From CAYYKD01 sp964471825 (GTDB lineage Bacteria; Spirochaetota; GWE2-31-10; CAYYKD01), in contig CAYYKD010000043.1 in the NCBI GenBank assembly GCA_964471825.1, positions 1 through 27,019 on the forward strand: DNA of 27,019 nt, given 5' to 3'. This document shows, piece after piece, positions 1 to 8,329 of the stretch. The notes beneath the pieces were generated by a model. It was given only the letters and a program-made list of their open reading frames with translations. It was not told the DNA's origin and searched no databases. Made by a program: the position numbers and the translations under genes. Position 1 is the first letter of the stretch, and the number at the start of each line of letters is the position of its first letter.

Positions 1-398
1 ATATACTGTATTATTTACAAAAAGTCAACTATATTTTTAAATAATTTATTTTTTTTATTTTTTTCATTCACTTGCAAAATATTTTTGATAGTGATGATCA
101 CATAAGCGGGACACCCTATGGATGGCTATAGCATCTTTTCAAACATGATTAAACGGACATAGGTTGTCCCCACATGCTAATTCTCCAAATCTATAGTACA
201 ATCCCTGTTGCTGCAAAAGAAGTGACAACCTTAGTAACAGACACTCTTGATAACCTATGCTAATAGTTTAACAAACATACAAAACATTTATGTATAAAAG
301 GCGATGTATCTTACTTAGGTAGGGCTTAAATAAATAAGACTTCATTACCAACTTTGTTTGTTGTCAAGAGATGCTCTATATTCATGACTGAGTTTTTT
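1..398. other. Intergenic stretch with no supported gene
   Basis: No open frame longer than about 30 codons was found here that looks like a gene. On the plus strand one frame reads through several stops from about 85 to 390 and has protein-like composition, so it may be the remains of an old gene, but no family is recognisable. The one clear structural feature is the inverted repeat at 108-170. Confidence 0.4.
108..170. repeat. Inverted repeat with 13-bp arms
   Basis: The arm GGGACACCCTATG (108-120) is matched in reverse complement by CATAGGTTGTCCC (158-170) with one mismatch, leaving a 37-base centre. It stands out because it is more GC-rich than its surroundings. It lies downstream of the minus-strand gene cluster. 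There is no T tract next to it, so it is not an obvious terminator. A mobile-element end or a structured RNA is possible. The function is unknown. Confidence 0.5.
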
Positions 399-1307
399 TC
401 ACAATCGCCTGTGAAATAGAAACTTAACACTTACAGATATATTATTATAGAACACACCGGTATCAACATTAGATAAAAACAAATGATCAACAATAAAATT
501 AAAAAACTTAAAGTTGATATCAAAACCATTTTTTACACCTATTTCTTTATAAAGAACCTGTTCACTATACGATAACTTATTTGTAAAACCGGTTGTAATA
601 GTGATTAAATCAAATAATTTAAAATAAATACTATTGTCTAATGTTGTGATAAAATTGTTAAACTCATTATTGTAAAACGATATTGTACTATTGATTTCAT
701 GACTCATGCCAAACTTAAAATTATCAGGCCCATAAAATCTAAAAAACTCATAACCTGTATAGTGACACATCTCAATATCATAACTGATGTTGTTATAAAT
801 TGGATCCACATTTAATAAAAATCCGGCATCTGCATTCCAAAAAAAGCCATAGTAATAATTACCTGCAAACTTAATATCTGTATTAGCCTGAATATATAAT
901 CCATCCGCAAACGATGATTCAAACAAAACATCTGTATTAATTTTCATCTCAATATAGGCCATATATTTAAAACTATGCTCTAAACCGACTATAAAATAAT
1001 TATATATAAGCTCCTTCATATCAAAATCTGCTATAGAATTATTTAAGACATTATATAAATCAAATACAAAAATATCACTGAAATGTCCGGTTAATATATA
1101 AAAATCTTTTTTATAACTTAGGTTAACACCTAACTCATTTATTATTGACAGATTGTTATTTATATCACCCATTACATAACTATCTATTCCTTGCATGAAA
1201 TAAAACACCAAAAGTCCATCTTTCTCTTTATTATCTAAGGCAATAACACTTAAAACTTGAATAATAAATATAAATACAAATATTTGCTTACAGCCAACAT
1301 TTTTCAT
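399..1307 (-). CDS. Secreted protein of unknown function, possibly an outer-membrane beta-barrel
   Basis: The product is about 302 aa. It starts with a basic residue pair and a hydrophobic segment (about residues 6-24 from the ATG), consistent with a Sec signal peptide. The mature part is rich in Tyr, Phe and Asn, has alternating short hydrophobic stretches, and ends in a run of beta-type sequence, which is what small outer-membrane barrels or surface proteins look like. No family is recognised. I place the start at the ATG at 1307; a TTG two codons upstream (1313) is also possible, and neither has a strong ribosome site. It lies 16 bases after the 207-aa gene on the same strand, so the two are probably co-transcribed. 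Confidence 0.7.
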   Translation of the reverse strand: MKNVGCKQIFVFIFIIQVLSVIALDNKEKDGLLVFYFMQGIDSYVMGDINNNLSIINELGVNLSYKKDFYILTGHFSDIFVFDLYNVLNNSIADFDMKELIYNYFIVGLEHSFKYMAYIEMKINTDVLFESSFADGLYIQANTDIKFAGNYYYGFFWNADAGFLLNVDPIYNNISYDIEMCHYTGYEFFRFYGPDNFKFGMSHEINSTISFYNNEFNNFITTLDNSIYFKLFDLITITTGFTNKLSYSEQVLYKEIGVKNGFDINFKFFNFIVDHLFLSNVDTGVFYNNISVSVKFLFHRRL

Positions 1308-1323
1308 TCTCAATTACAATAAC

Positions 1324-1947
1324 CTACTCTTTATTTAATATCCAATCTATTGCCCTATACTGCCTTTCAATTAACTCAAACTCTTTCATTATTGACTTTG
1401 TAGATGTTACTATTTTTTCGATCGATATATTATCTGATGAAAGTTCTAATTTTATCAACTCGTTTTTCTTTTCAATCGAATTCAATCCCTTAAACATTCT
1501 GGAGATCTGCTTCTTTAAAACAATTCTTTCCCGGGGTTTTAAACTATCAACAAAGATAACTGTATTATTCTTTAACTCAATGTTAAGCATCTCTATCTCG
1601 TGAAATCTACCGGATAAACCGGCCCTGTCACTGCCTCTAAGTTCCCTTAAAAAATGATCACAATAAAGATGAAGTTTCATTACATCTTTCTTCCCGCTAT
1701 ATAGTAACGAGGAATCAATGTACCCTTTAAATAAATAACCGGGTTGATTTTTACCTGAATATTTTCCTCGATTATCAACAAATCCTTTATTAGTACTACC
1801 CGCGCCAGCTTTACCCTTATCACCTTTTGTAACACCGGAGGAAGAGCTATTTCCACCGCCGGTACTATTAAGACCTACAATTTCTGATGAATACAAATGG
1901 AGTATAATTATTGTGTAGAAGATTACTATACTAACTACTTTTCTCAT
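1324..1947 (-). CDS. Secreted protein with Gly/Ser-rich linker, unknown function
   Basis: The product is 207 aa. Residues 1-20 form a Sec-type signal peptide (MRKVV followed by a hydrophobic run). A low-complexity Gly/Ser/Lys-rich segment follows at about residues 27-55. The remainder (about 70-207) is charged, mostly helical sequence with alternating Lys and Glu, perhaps a coiled-coil region. The ATG at 1947 is preceded by GGAG at a good spacing. It lies between the DUF4382 lipoprotein gene and the 302-aa secreted protein, all on the minus strand. This grouping suggests a small cell-envelope cluster. No known family was recognised. Confidence 0.7.
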   Translation of the reverse strand: MRKVVSIVIFYTIIILHLYSSEIVGLNSTGGGNSSSSGVTKGDKGKAGAGSTNKGFVDNRGKYSGKNQPGYLFKGYIDSSLLYSGKKDVMKLHLYCDHFLRELRGSDRAGLSGRFHEIEMLNIELKNNTVIFVDSLKPRERIVLKKQISRMFKGLNSIEKKNELIKLELSSDNISIEKIVTSTKSIMKEFELIERQYRAIDWILNKE

Positions 1948-1976
1948 AATATTACTCCATTATAACATATAAAATC

Positions 1977-2013
1977 AAAGTTGGTATATGTTTTTTAGGC
2001 ATCAACCAACTTT
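1977..2013 (-). terminator. Hairpin after the DUF4382 gene
   Basis: Nine-base arms AAAGTTGGT (1977-1985) and ACCAACTTT (2005-2013) form a perfect inverted repeat with a 19-base loop, just after the stop codon of the lipoprotein gene. On the minus strand it is followed by only a modest T-rich tail, so termination may be partial and allow some read-through into the 207-aa gene. Confidence 0.45.
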
Positions 2014-2021
2014 ACTATTAT

Positions 2022-2804
2022 TTATTCTACTATAGTTACCTCTCCGGCGACCACGATCTGATCCTGAACATCAGTTGAAGAATCATCTGATTCTATCAAC
2101 AGATCATAAGTTCCGGGTTCAAGATAGCCAATCATCCAATCACCGCTGACATCACATATAGTTCCTGCAAAAGCAACACTTGACCCATCCTGGAATGCAG
2201 TAACCATCACTGTTTTTCCTTCAACCGCAGCCACCGATCCTGATAAAGCTCCGGTAGTTTTAACAGATGCAATTCTAGTTACAGGTGTTATTATATACTT
2301 ATACTGCGATGAAACACTATCATTTTTAACTATAGAATGTCCTGCGTCAAAGTCAACAATTAATTCGGTAGTGATGCCATCCTCAATAGTAAACGGCTTA
2401 ACTAATTTAATTGTATCAGATGCAACATTTATTTCGCTACTGTCAATAACAGTATTATCAGCTAATGTAATTGTTGCAGAAGACACAAATATTCTTATTT
2501 GATTATACTTACCGGCAGCAAGATTTTTAACACCCAACTCCTGCAAGTTACCATTAGTAAGCGTAAGCAAATCTATACTACCCCCATCATCATTTATTAC
2601 TATCCACCCCTTATCACCGCTTGTCGATTGAGAGACCTCAATGCTATCAAAATCGACTACAACACTCTTAAAGTTAGCAGCCGGCGCATCTGTTAAAGAC
2701 AGCTTAAGAGTACCTGTACCGCCGTCGACTGCCGTACACCCCAACCAAACCATTAATGATACGACAACTAAAACGACCATTAAAACACTTAGATTCCTTC
2801 TCAT
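2022..2804 (-). CDS. DUF4382 domain lipoprotein
   Basis: The product is 260 aa. A hydrophobic signal segment ends in WLGC with Cys23 as the likely lipidated residue; Trp at -3 is unusual for a lipobox. Residues about 31-178 match the DUF4382 pattern: TGTLKLSLTDAPA at the start, VDFDSIEV, a central IDLLTL segment, AGKYNQIRIFV, and VDFDAGHSIV near the end. Residues about 183-260 look like a carboxypeptidase-regulatory-like beta-sandwich (the GALSGSVA start and the PGTYDLLIES ending). Such proteins are anchored on the cell envelope; their role is not established. The start is supported by GGAGG just upstream of the ATG. Confidence 0.85.
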   Translation of the reverse strand: MRRNLSVLMVVLVVVSLMVWLGCTAVDGGTGTLKLSLTDAPAANFKSVVVDFDSIEVSQSTSGDKGWIVINDDGGSIDLLTLTNGNLQELGVKNLAAGKYNQIRIFVSSATITLADNTVIDSSEINVASDTIKLVKPFTIEDGITTELIVDFDAGHSIVKNDSVSSQYKYIITPVTRIASVKTTGALSGSVAAVEGKTVMVTAFQDGSSVAFAGTICDVSGDWMIGYLEPGTYDLLIESDDSSTDVQDQIVVAGEVTIVE

Positions 2805-2985
2805 GATATACCTCCATTTTTTTTAAGCTTTCTCTAATATAAAAGCTTTTACTTTACACTACAAAGTATACCTCAATTAATAATTATCATCATAAGGGAT
2901 TACTATAGATAAACACTGAAAAAAACATTATTTTATATTAAGGGATTCCATTAATAAATACAAATTTCACAATCCCGGGAGGTTA

Positions 2986-3636
2986 CTACTTTTTATTAAT
3001 CATCCGCCATTCTACAGCTTTTTTTATAAGCTGCGTAAAATTTTTTATATCCAGCTTCTCTTTTATCTTATTTTTGTATGTCTCTATAGTTTTTATCCCT
3101 AGATCTATGCGTTCTGCAATCTCTATTGTGGTCAAACCTTCGCCGATTAATTCAAAAACCTCCAACTCTCTATCACTCAATAATCCTGTATACCCACAAT
3201 CACCTTTACTATCTCTATTTGACCTAACCGCAAGTTCTACTGCAGTATCACGACTTAAATAGTTTTTACCATTTAATATTGTCATTATCGCAAGAATAAG
3301 TTCCTTAGTAACCTTTTCTTTATTAACAAAGCCATTTGCACCGGCCGCTATCGATCTCTCTGCATACATCTTATCATCAAACATCGAGATAACCAGTATT
3401 TTTAGGTTTGGACACACAGCCTTAACTTCTTTTATTAACTCCAGACCACTGGAGTTCTTAAGTGACAGGTCAACTGTAACAATATCCGGATTAGAAGATA
3501 CTATAGCTGACATTGCATCTCTTGAGTTATTGGAATGCCCTACAACCTCAAGCTCATCTTGCTTATTAATAACCTGCATCAATCCTTTAACAACTACAGG
3601 GTGGTCCTCAACGATAAAAACTTTTTTTTTAAACAT
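2986..3636 (-). CDS. NarL/FixJ-family response regulator
   Basis: The product is 216 aa, the normal length for this family. The N-terminal receiver domain (about 1-120) has acidic residues at Glu10-Asp11, the phospho-acceptor Asp56 in VTVDLSL, Ser84 at the switch position and Lys106. The C-terminal LuxR-type helix-turn-helix (about 150-210) shows LSDRELEVFELIGEGLTTIEIAE, with the recognition helix around KTIETYKNKIKEKL. It would bind DNA when phosphorylated. The gene follows the histidine kinase gene by 11 bases and forms a two-gene operon with it. The targets cannot be told from the sequence. Confidence 0.95.
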   Translation of the reverse strand: MFKKKVFIVEDHPVVVKGLMQVINKQDELEVVGHSNNSRDAMSAIVSSNPDIVTVDLSLKNSSGLELIKEVKAVCPNLKILVISMFDDKMYAERSIAAGANGFVNKEKVTKELILAIMTILNGKNYLSRDTAVELAVRSNRDSKGDCGYTGLLSDRELEVFELIGEGLTTIEIAERIDLGIKTIETYKNKIKEKLDIKNFTQLIKKAVEWRMINKK

Positions 3637-3647
3637 ATATTACCTGC

Positions 3648-5261
3648 CTATATTATACTACACAAAACTCTAGTTCCTTGACCTAAAATACTCTCTATTA
3701 GAAGTTCGCCATTTATTACTCCGGCTCTATACCTCATAATCCTTAAACCCATTCCACCGCCTCTCTCACCGATATCAAAACCTACCCCATCATCTAGAAT
3801 TTCAACTCTTATACCTCTATTTCCAATGTCTACTATGTTTACAATAATAGATCTGCAATTACCATGTTTAACTGCATTATTAATTGACTCAATAATTATG
3901 TTATATAGATTTAACGCAATCATATTATCATTAAGCAAATCGTTATTCTCAAAATTAAAAGTAATTTTTTTATCATATACCGATTGAAGGTTAGTAATAA
4001 AGTCCCTCACAGCCAATGGAAAGTCCTCGCCGACAAGGTTAAATTGAGATATCCCCCTTGCTATTAATTTTGTTTTTTTAATTGATAACTCAACTAACTC
4101 TTTAACACTACTTATGATTTGCTTATTCTCTAAACTTAAATTTTCATCAATAGACATCAAGTAGAATGAGATACCTGTCAAAACTTGCCCTAGATCATCG
4201 TGCAGATCATTACCTATCCTCCGTCTCTCTTCATCACTTATTGTCACAAGTTCACCTTCAAGTTTCTTTCTGGCATTAACCATTTCACCAAAAGCACTTA
4301 TAACATCACCAATCTCATCTGAACGCCTATTACTTATTTCAACAGGTTTGTCTTCTGAAAATCCCACTATTAAATCTCTTAATGATGAAACAGGTTTGAG
4401 AACAATCTTATAAAACAAAATGCCGCTCACTAAAAAAATTATCATTATTAGGTTTATTATTAAGAATACCGGCAAAATTACTCTAGTTAATTTACTAAGA
4501 AGAAGATCCTCCCTAACAAGAACCATTATTACCCAATCTGTTACTTCATTAAAAATTGAACCTACATAATACCTATAACCACCAATACTTGCCCTGATCA
4601 CCCCCTCCTCACCGGACAATATCTTAAAAATGAATTCTTCTTTTGAAACATCCCTATTATGATAATTAAATCGTGTTGACTCTATCCCCGAGTTAAATAG
4701 AAGGTTTCCGTATTTATTTGTTATAATTATATCATTATCGATAATGATAGGATTATACAACGATCCTCCGGCAACAAACTTATCATCAATTTTATAACAT
4801 ACATAGAAAGCACTATCATAGACTACTCTTCTGAGTATTAAATAATAGCTATTTTCATAAAAATACTCTTTATACTGCAGGTCAGATTCTATAGTAAAAA
4901 AATCATAATCTCCACCATAGTCAAAAAGCTCGCCATGTTTGTAGGTGACCAAATCATCTCGCTCAACAGTAAAAAAAACTAAACTCCCTCGTTCAGAGAG
5001 ATGTTTATGGAGCATATTGAAATCTGTATTCTCTCCACCAAAAAGGTCGCTACTATATTTAAAATATGTAACCAGATCATTAAAATTTCTAGATTGGACA
5101 TCATCAAGATACTTTAAATAGTTTACAATATTTCTCGACTCTGTATTATTAAAATATCTAACTGCCAAAAAAATAAATATTGAAAAAAAGATCATTACTA
5201 TCAAAAATGAGGACAAAAAAAGTAATAAAACCTTTACCTTAAGACTTTGATGTTTTTTCAT
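3648..5261 (-). CDS. NarX-type membrane sensor histidine kinase
   Basis: The product is 537 aa. A transmembrane helix (about 9-34) is followed by a periplasmic sensor region (about 36-255, dCache-like by layout) and a second transmembrane helix (about 259-287). A HAMP linker follows (about 288-340). The HisKA_3 dimerisation region carries RRRIGNDLHDDLGQ with phospho-acceptor His354. The HATPase domain has the N box NNAVKH (Asn461/462), the G1 box DDGVGFD (490-496) and a glycine-rich lid at about 501-505. All catalytic motifs look intact. It phosphorylates the downstream NarL-type regulator. The signal is unknown, because the sensor region has no recognisable ligand motif. Confidence 0.93.
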   Translation of the reverse strand: MKKHQSLKVKVLLLFLSSFLIVMIFFSIFIFLAVRYFNNTESRNIVNYLKYLDDVQSRNFNDLVTYFKYSSDLFGGENTDFNMLHKHLSERGSLVFFTVERDDLVTYKHGELFDYGGDYDFFTIESDLQYKEYFYENSYYLILRRVVYDSAFYVCYKIDDKFVAGGSLYNPIIIDNDIIITNKYGNLLFNSGIESTRFNYHNRDVSKEEFIFKILSGEEGVIRASIGGYRYYVGSIFNEVTDWVIMVLVREDLLLSKLTRVILPVFLIINLIMIIFLVSGILFYKIVLKPVSSLRDLIVGFSEDKPVEISNRRSDEIGDVISAFGEMVNARKKLEGELVTISDEERRRIGNDLHDDLGQVLTGISFYLMSIDENLSLENKQIISSVKELVELSIKKTKLIARGISQFNLVGEDFPLAVRDFITNLQSVYDKKITFNFENNDLLNDNMIALNLYNIIIESINNAVKHGNCRSIIVNIVDIGNRGIRVEILDDGVGFDIGERGGGMGLRIMRYRAGVINGELLIESILGQGTRVLCSII

Positions 5262-5386
5262 ATAAATGGATTATATCACACAATATATATTTGCTGCACT
5301 TTTTTTCATTAAATTAGATTATCTGCACCAAAATACGATCAGGTAATAAAAATTATTTATTATAAGTATTATCTAAAATTTCCATG

Positions 5387-5392
5387 TATAAT
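5387..5392 (+). promoter_or_regulatory. Possible sigma-70 type -10 box
   Basis: A perfect TATAAT lies 31 bases before the ATG of the 430-aa gene. No good -35 is visible at 16-18 bases upstream. In DNA this AT-rich such boxes arise by chance. A ribosome site (AAGGA, about 5413) precedes the start. Confidence 0.35.
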
Positions 5393-5423
5393 GTTAATAA
5401 AATCTTAATATCAAGGATTCAAC

Positions 5424-6716
5424 ATGAGTTATTATTATAATTTTATCATAAAGAAGGGATTAATTGAAGTAAGTGAAAGTGATAAATTAATCGGTCAGTT
5501 CATCTATATTATCAAAGTTACAGATCACTTTTTCTTGGGAGTTAAAGAGTTATTTTCGAAAAACTATCTTGAGTTATTCATTGGCAAATATATTATACCT
5601 TTAGCATTTGATTTATACGATCCGAATTTAAAGATTATTTTAAAATCTAAAAAAACTGCAAATTTAATTAAAATATTTTTTAGCTATAATAATAACAGGT
5701 TGTTCATAATCCATAAAGAGGGCTCCAAGATATGCACTATTAGATATTCACATGCTCTGCTAAAAGTTAAGTTTAAATATAAATATATATTAACAAACAG
5801 ATCTAAATTTAGCTGGTTAATTAATAGACTTATTCCAACCGACAGTATTTTTACATATAATTTTTTTAATCATATAATAGTGAGCAAATATAATGGTAAG
5901 CGGATAAGGACAATCAATGAAAATATTAATTTAATTGGGATAGATTTGCCTGCCTATCTAATAAAGCCAGGCTTAATGAACTTTACACTGATTTTGAAAA
6001 AAAATAAATTAATTATAAATAAACACCTAAGCATTATTAAGAGAACGAATATAGTTCGAGTAGAGTTAAAAGATGATTTATTGCCTCATCATATTGTGCT
6101 TGGTCAAGGTGAGTTGCAGTTGTTTGGAAAAAAGTTAGAAGGCAAAATCACTGTAGATAATGACACAATCAGAGTAAAGATAGATAGAAAAAAATACATT
6201 AATAAATTAGTTATCCCGAGTGACACGGTAATTATATTTGATAAAGCTATGAAAATACTAGCGATATATAATAGGCATCTTCCTATGGTTAACACTACTC
6301 GCATGATGTTTGCTATAGTAAAAAAAAATTATAACGATCTCAAGGAAAAGCTTATTCTTAATAAAAGAGTTAAGTTTATTGTTCAATATAAACGGAATAA
6401 ACTTATTGCTAAGAATATTCTTGTTAAGACTTCATGTGCTATGTCCAGAGACTATTATTTTCCTTTATTTGATGAACCTAAGTTAATAGTAAAAATATTT
6501 CCAAGAAACACTGTTTCAAAAAAGAGATATCTAGAGTTACATTGCGATTACTGTGAAATAAGTGGAAATGACTTAATACTCTACAACAGTTGTTTGATAA
6601 AAAATGAGTCATTTACATATTCAAAAATAATCAAGTATATCTGTAAAAGAGATTCTGTTTGTATAAATAATATTGATTTAAACAGCAAAACTAAAACTGT
6701 GTTTATCAAGGTATAA
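5424..6716 (+). CDS. Protein of unknown function, 430 aa
   Basis: The product is 430 aa, strongly basic, and rich in Lys, Ile, Asn and Tyr, with no signal peptide and no clear transmembrane helix. It reads as alternating short beta strands, and no motif or family is recognised. Two cysteine clusters occur near the C-terminus (around residues 374-377 and 390-415). It is transcribed away from the histidine kinase gene. Its 3' end overlaps the oppositely oriented 6678-7046 gene by 39 bases. It has no sigma-54 promoter, unlike the neighbouring AAA+ operons, so whether it belongs to that system is open. Confidence 0.65.
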   Translation: MSYYYNFIIKKGLIEVSESDKLIGQFIYIIKVTDHFFLGVKELFSKNYLELFIGKYIIPLAFDLYDPNLKIILKSKKTANLIKIFFSYNNNRLFIIHKEGSKICTIRYSHALLKVKFKYKYILTNRSKFSWLINRLIPTDSIFTYNFFNHIIVSKYNGKRIRTINENINLIGIDLPAYLIKPGLMNFTLILKKNKLIINKHLSIIKRTNIVRVELKDDLLPHHIVLGQGELQLFGKKLEGKITVDNDTIRVKIDRKKYINKLVIPSDTVIIFDKAMKILAIYNRHLPMVNTTRMMFAIVKKNYNDLKEKLILNKRVKFIVQYKRNKLIAKNILVKTSCAMSRDYYFPLFDEPKLIVKIFPRNTVSKKRYLELHCDYCEISGNDLILYNSCLIKNESFTYSKIIKYICKRDSVCINNIDLNSKTKTVFIKV

Positions 6717-7046
6717 AACTCTTAAACGATTAATAAATTGACATTTAAAGAAATCACTATTTATACTTATTTTATAGTCATACGATGATCCATAAAAGGA
6801 GATAGTGATGTCCTCATAATCTATATGAGCCCACCCCATTCCGATTACTTGATAACAGCTTCCAAATAAATCGGGTAAACCCTTAAAGTTTTTATGATAG
6901 ACAATGTTGTTAAGATTAAGAAAATTCACAAGCATATCTTTGTGATAAGTTTCATTATTCTGAAAAATCAGATAATCTTTTTTATTTAGTATTACCTGTA
7001 TAACCTTTAGCTTTTTTGAACCGGTTGGTAAGTATAGTATTTCCAT
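6678..7046 (-). CDS. Small protein of unknown function, faintly PHPT1/janus-like
   Basis: The product is about 122 aa from the ATG at 7046; a TTG at 7082 would add 12 hydrophobic residues. Neither start has a clear ribosome site. The C-terminal half has the pattern VIGMGWAHIDYEDITISFYGSS, in which a Gly-rich turn, a strand and YGSS recall the G-G-G-R-I...YG-x-S segment of the 14-kDa phosphohistidine phosphatase/janus family. The similarity is weak, and a catalytic His is not evident at the expected place. It converges on, and overlaps, the 430-aa gene. A possible sigma-54 promoter lies upstream at 7118-7133. Confidence 0.55.
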   Translation of the reverse strand: MEILYLPTGSKKLKVIQVILNKKDYLIFQNNETYHKDMLVNFLNLNNIVYHKNFKGLPDLFGSCYQVIGMGWAHIDYEDITISFYGSSYDYKISINSDFFKCQFINRLRVLYLDKHSFSFAV

Positions 7047-7117
7047 AAAAACAATTTTATAAAAAAAAAGAATATAATTCAATCAAAAAAAAATTTTTCC
7101 AAGTATAATTAAGTATA

Positions 7118-7133
7118 AGCAATTATAGTTCCG
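7118..7133 (-). promoter_or_regulatory. Possible sigma-54 promoter for the 122-aa gene
   Basis: On the minus strand the sequence reads CGGAACTATAATTGCT. GG and GC are separated by exactly 10 bases and the -12 element TTGCT is perfect. The -24 side differs from TGGCACG at three positions. It lies about 75 bases upstream of the likely ATG. It is weaker than the three other candidates in this window. Confidence 0.42.
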
Positions 7134-7217
7134 GATTATATATTATAACCAAATAAAATTAGTTTGTCAAATTACGAACAGAACATTAATGAAAAATAGT
7201 GCCTGTGAAGATAGAAA

Positions 7218-7235
7218 ATAGTATTCGAATATTAT
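7218..7235. promoter_or_regulatory. Palindrome upstream of operon 1 promoter
   Basis: The arms ATAGTATTC and GAATATTAT form an 18-bp palindrome with one mismatch, about 90 bases upstream of the -24 element of operon 1. This is a typical distance for an enhancer-binding-protein site. The sequence does not closely match the candidate sites of the other two sigma-54 promoters, so the assignment rests on position only. Confidence 0.3.
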
Positions 7236-7325
7236 ACGAATAAATCGATTTTTTAAAAAAGTGGTGATGACAATAATAATAAACAGCAAGCACCTGATTT
7301 ATGTAAAAGAAAGAAGTATTTTTTT

Positions 7326-7341
7326 TGGTATAACAGTTGCT
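7326..7341 (+). promoter_or_regulatory. Sigma-54 promoter of AAA+ operon 1
   Basis: The sequence TGGTATAACAGTTGCT has GG and GC exactly 10 bases apart, as in the TGGCACG-N4-TTGCW consensus. The -12 element is perfect and the -24 element differs at C4, C6 and G7. Transcription would begin near 7352, giving a leader of about 75 bases before the ATG at 7428. Confidence 0.78.
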
Positions 7342-7354
7342 AATTATATTGATA

Positions 7355-7393
7355 TAGCACACCAAATATACTAGGCGGGTGTTATTTGTGCTA
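7355..7393 (+). repeat. Inverted repeat at the predicted 5' end of operon 1 mRNA
   Basis: The arms TAGCACA (7355-7361) and TGTGCTA (7387-7393) pair perfectly. An overlapping alternative pairing, ACACC (7359-7363) with GGTGT (7378-7382), is also possible. The repeat begins a few bases after the predicted start of transcription and ends 25 bases before the ribosome site AAGGAG. It may be a leader stem-loop affecting mRNA stability or translation, or a DNA operator. Confidence 0.4.
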
Positions 7394-7427
7394 CTCATCC
7401 AAAAATTAATATTAAAAGGAGTTAAGT

Positions 7428-8315
7428 ATGAAAATCATAGCGGCTTTTGAAAATGAATTGGAAATATTTGGATCAAGTAATTGTATGCAGATATTGGCGG
7501 TCACAGGGATCCCCGGGCTTGGCAAGAGTACATTAATTAAGTCTTTTTGTAAAGAACACTTTGATGAGACACTATACTTTAGTCCATCATCTTCATCGTT
7601 GAGTCCTAATACATTTTTCGCTACTCCAAATATCAGAATTACTGCTGAATCGAAATATGACAAAACTGATGTTTGCAGGATATTAACAAGTGATGATAAT
7701 AAGAGTATAGCGGTTATATTTGATGATATTCAGGATATAATCAGCGATGATGGTATGAAAAATCTTACAGTTCTTATCAAGAGCTTATTAGAGGGGAAAA
7801 TACGGCTTACTCATTCTGAGTATAGTTGGGAACAGAAGCAAATTAAATTAATTCTTATTTCAAACACCTTCGATCGTTCAAATTTAATGAGGTTTTACAA
7901 CTCTGGATTTGTGATGACGGCAGATTTGCGTCGAAGGATAGATATGTCGTTAAAGTTTGAATACCATGCAGACCGTTATATGGATATCATAAAAGCAGAG
8001 ATAAAGAGACTTGATCCTATTAGATCCGATGAGATTATCACAGCGGTTAATTGGGATTTGCTAACCGGCATCGTGAATGATATATATAATAGATTTGCTG
8101 ATCAGGTTGATTTTCCACTATGTATCACCCCAAGACACTTCGTGAACTATATTATCACTGTTTATAATGCAAAAATAAGCGAAGAAAAGCAACTAGAACT
8201 CATAAAGTCAATCCTAGTAATCAATAGAAATACAGGCCGTCTTCAGGAAGAAGATATATTAATTCTCCTCTGCAAAAATAGTAAATTAAATATCTTCCAT
8301 TTGTTTAAAAAGTAA
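7428..8315 (+). CDS. MoxR-like AAA+ ATPase, operon 1
   Basis: The product is 295 aa. Walker A is GIPGLGKST (residues 27-35). The Walker B-like strand is IAVIFDDIQD (94-103), with Asp-Asp in place of the usual Asp-Glu. Sensor 1 is Asn146 in LISNTF, candidate arginine fingers are in ADLRRRID (about 165-172), and a sensor-2-like ITPRHF lies in the lid. It should be an ATP-driven remodelling enzyme in the cytoplasm. Its neighbour encodes an HExxH/vWA protein, the usual partner of MoxR-type ATPases. The paralogue at 14214 is more than half identical by eye, with Walker A unchanged. The ATG has AAGGAG upstream and follows a sigma-54 promoter. The MoxR assignment rests on context plus general AAA+ motifs. 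Confidence 0.88.
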   Translation: MKIIAAFENELEIFGSSNCMQILAVTGIPGLGKSTLIKSFCKEHFDETLYFSPSSSSLSPNTFFATPNIRITAESKYDKTDVCRILTSDDNKSIAVIFDDIQDIISDDGMKNLTVLIKSLLEGKIRLTHSEYSWEQKQIKLILISNTFDRSNLMRFYNSGFVMTADLRRRIDMSLKFEYHADRYMDIIKAEIKRLDPIRSDEIITAVNWDLLTGIVNDIYNRFADQVDFPLCITPRHFVNYIITVYNAKISEEKQLELIKSILVINRNTGRLQEEDILILLCKNSKLNIFHLFKK

Positions 8316-8329
8316 AGAAGGAGCTGATT

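Noticed and set aside
85..390. Plus-strand frame with protein-like stretches between stops
   Set aside because: Several in-frame stops, no start with a ribosome site and no recognisable family. It may be an old gene remnant but cannot be supported.
2499..2826. Plus-strand open frames inside the DUF4382 gene
   Set aside because: They lie antisense to a well-supported lipoprotein gene, have no ribosome site and show no family features.
7186..7398. Minus-strand 70-codon frame upstream of operon 1
   Set aside because: It overlaps the sigma-54 promoter and leader of operon 1, and its composition is that of AT-rich noncoding DNA.
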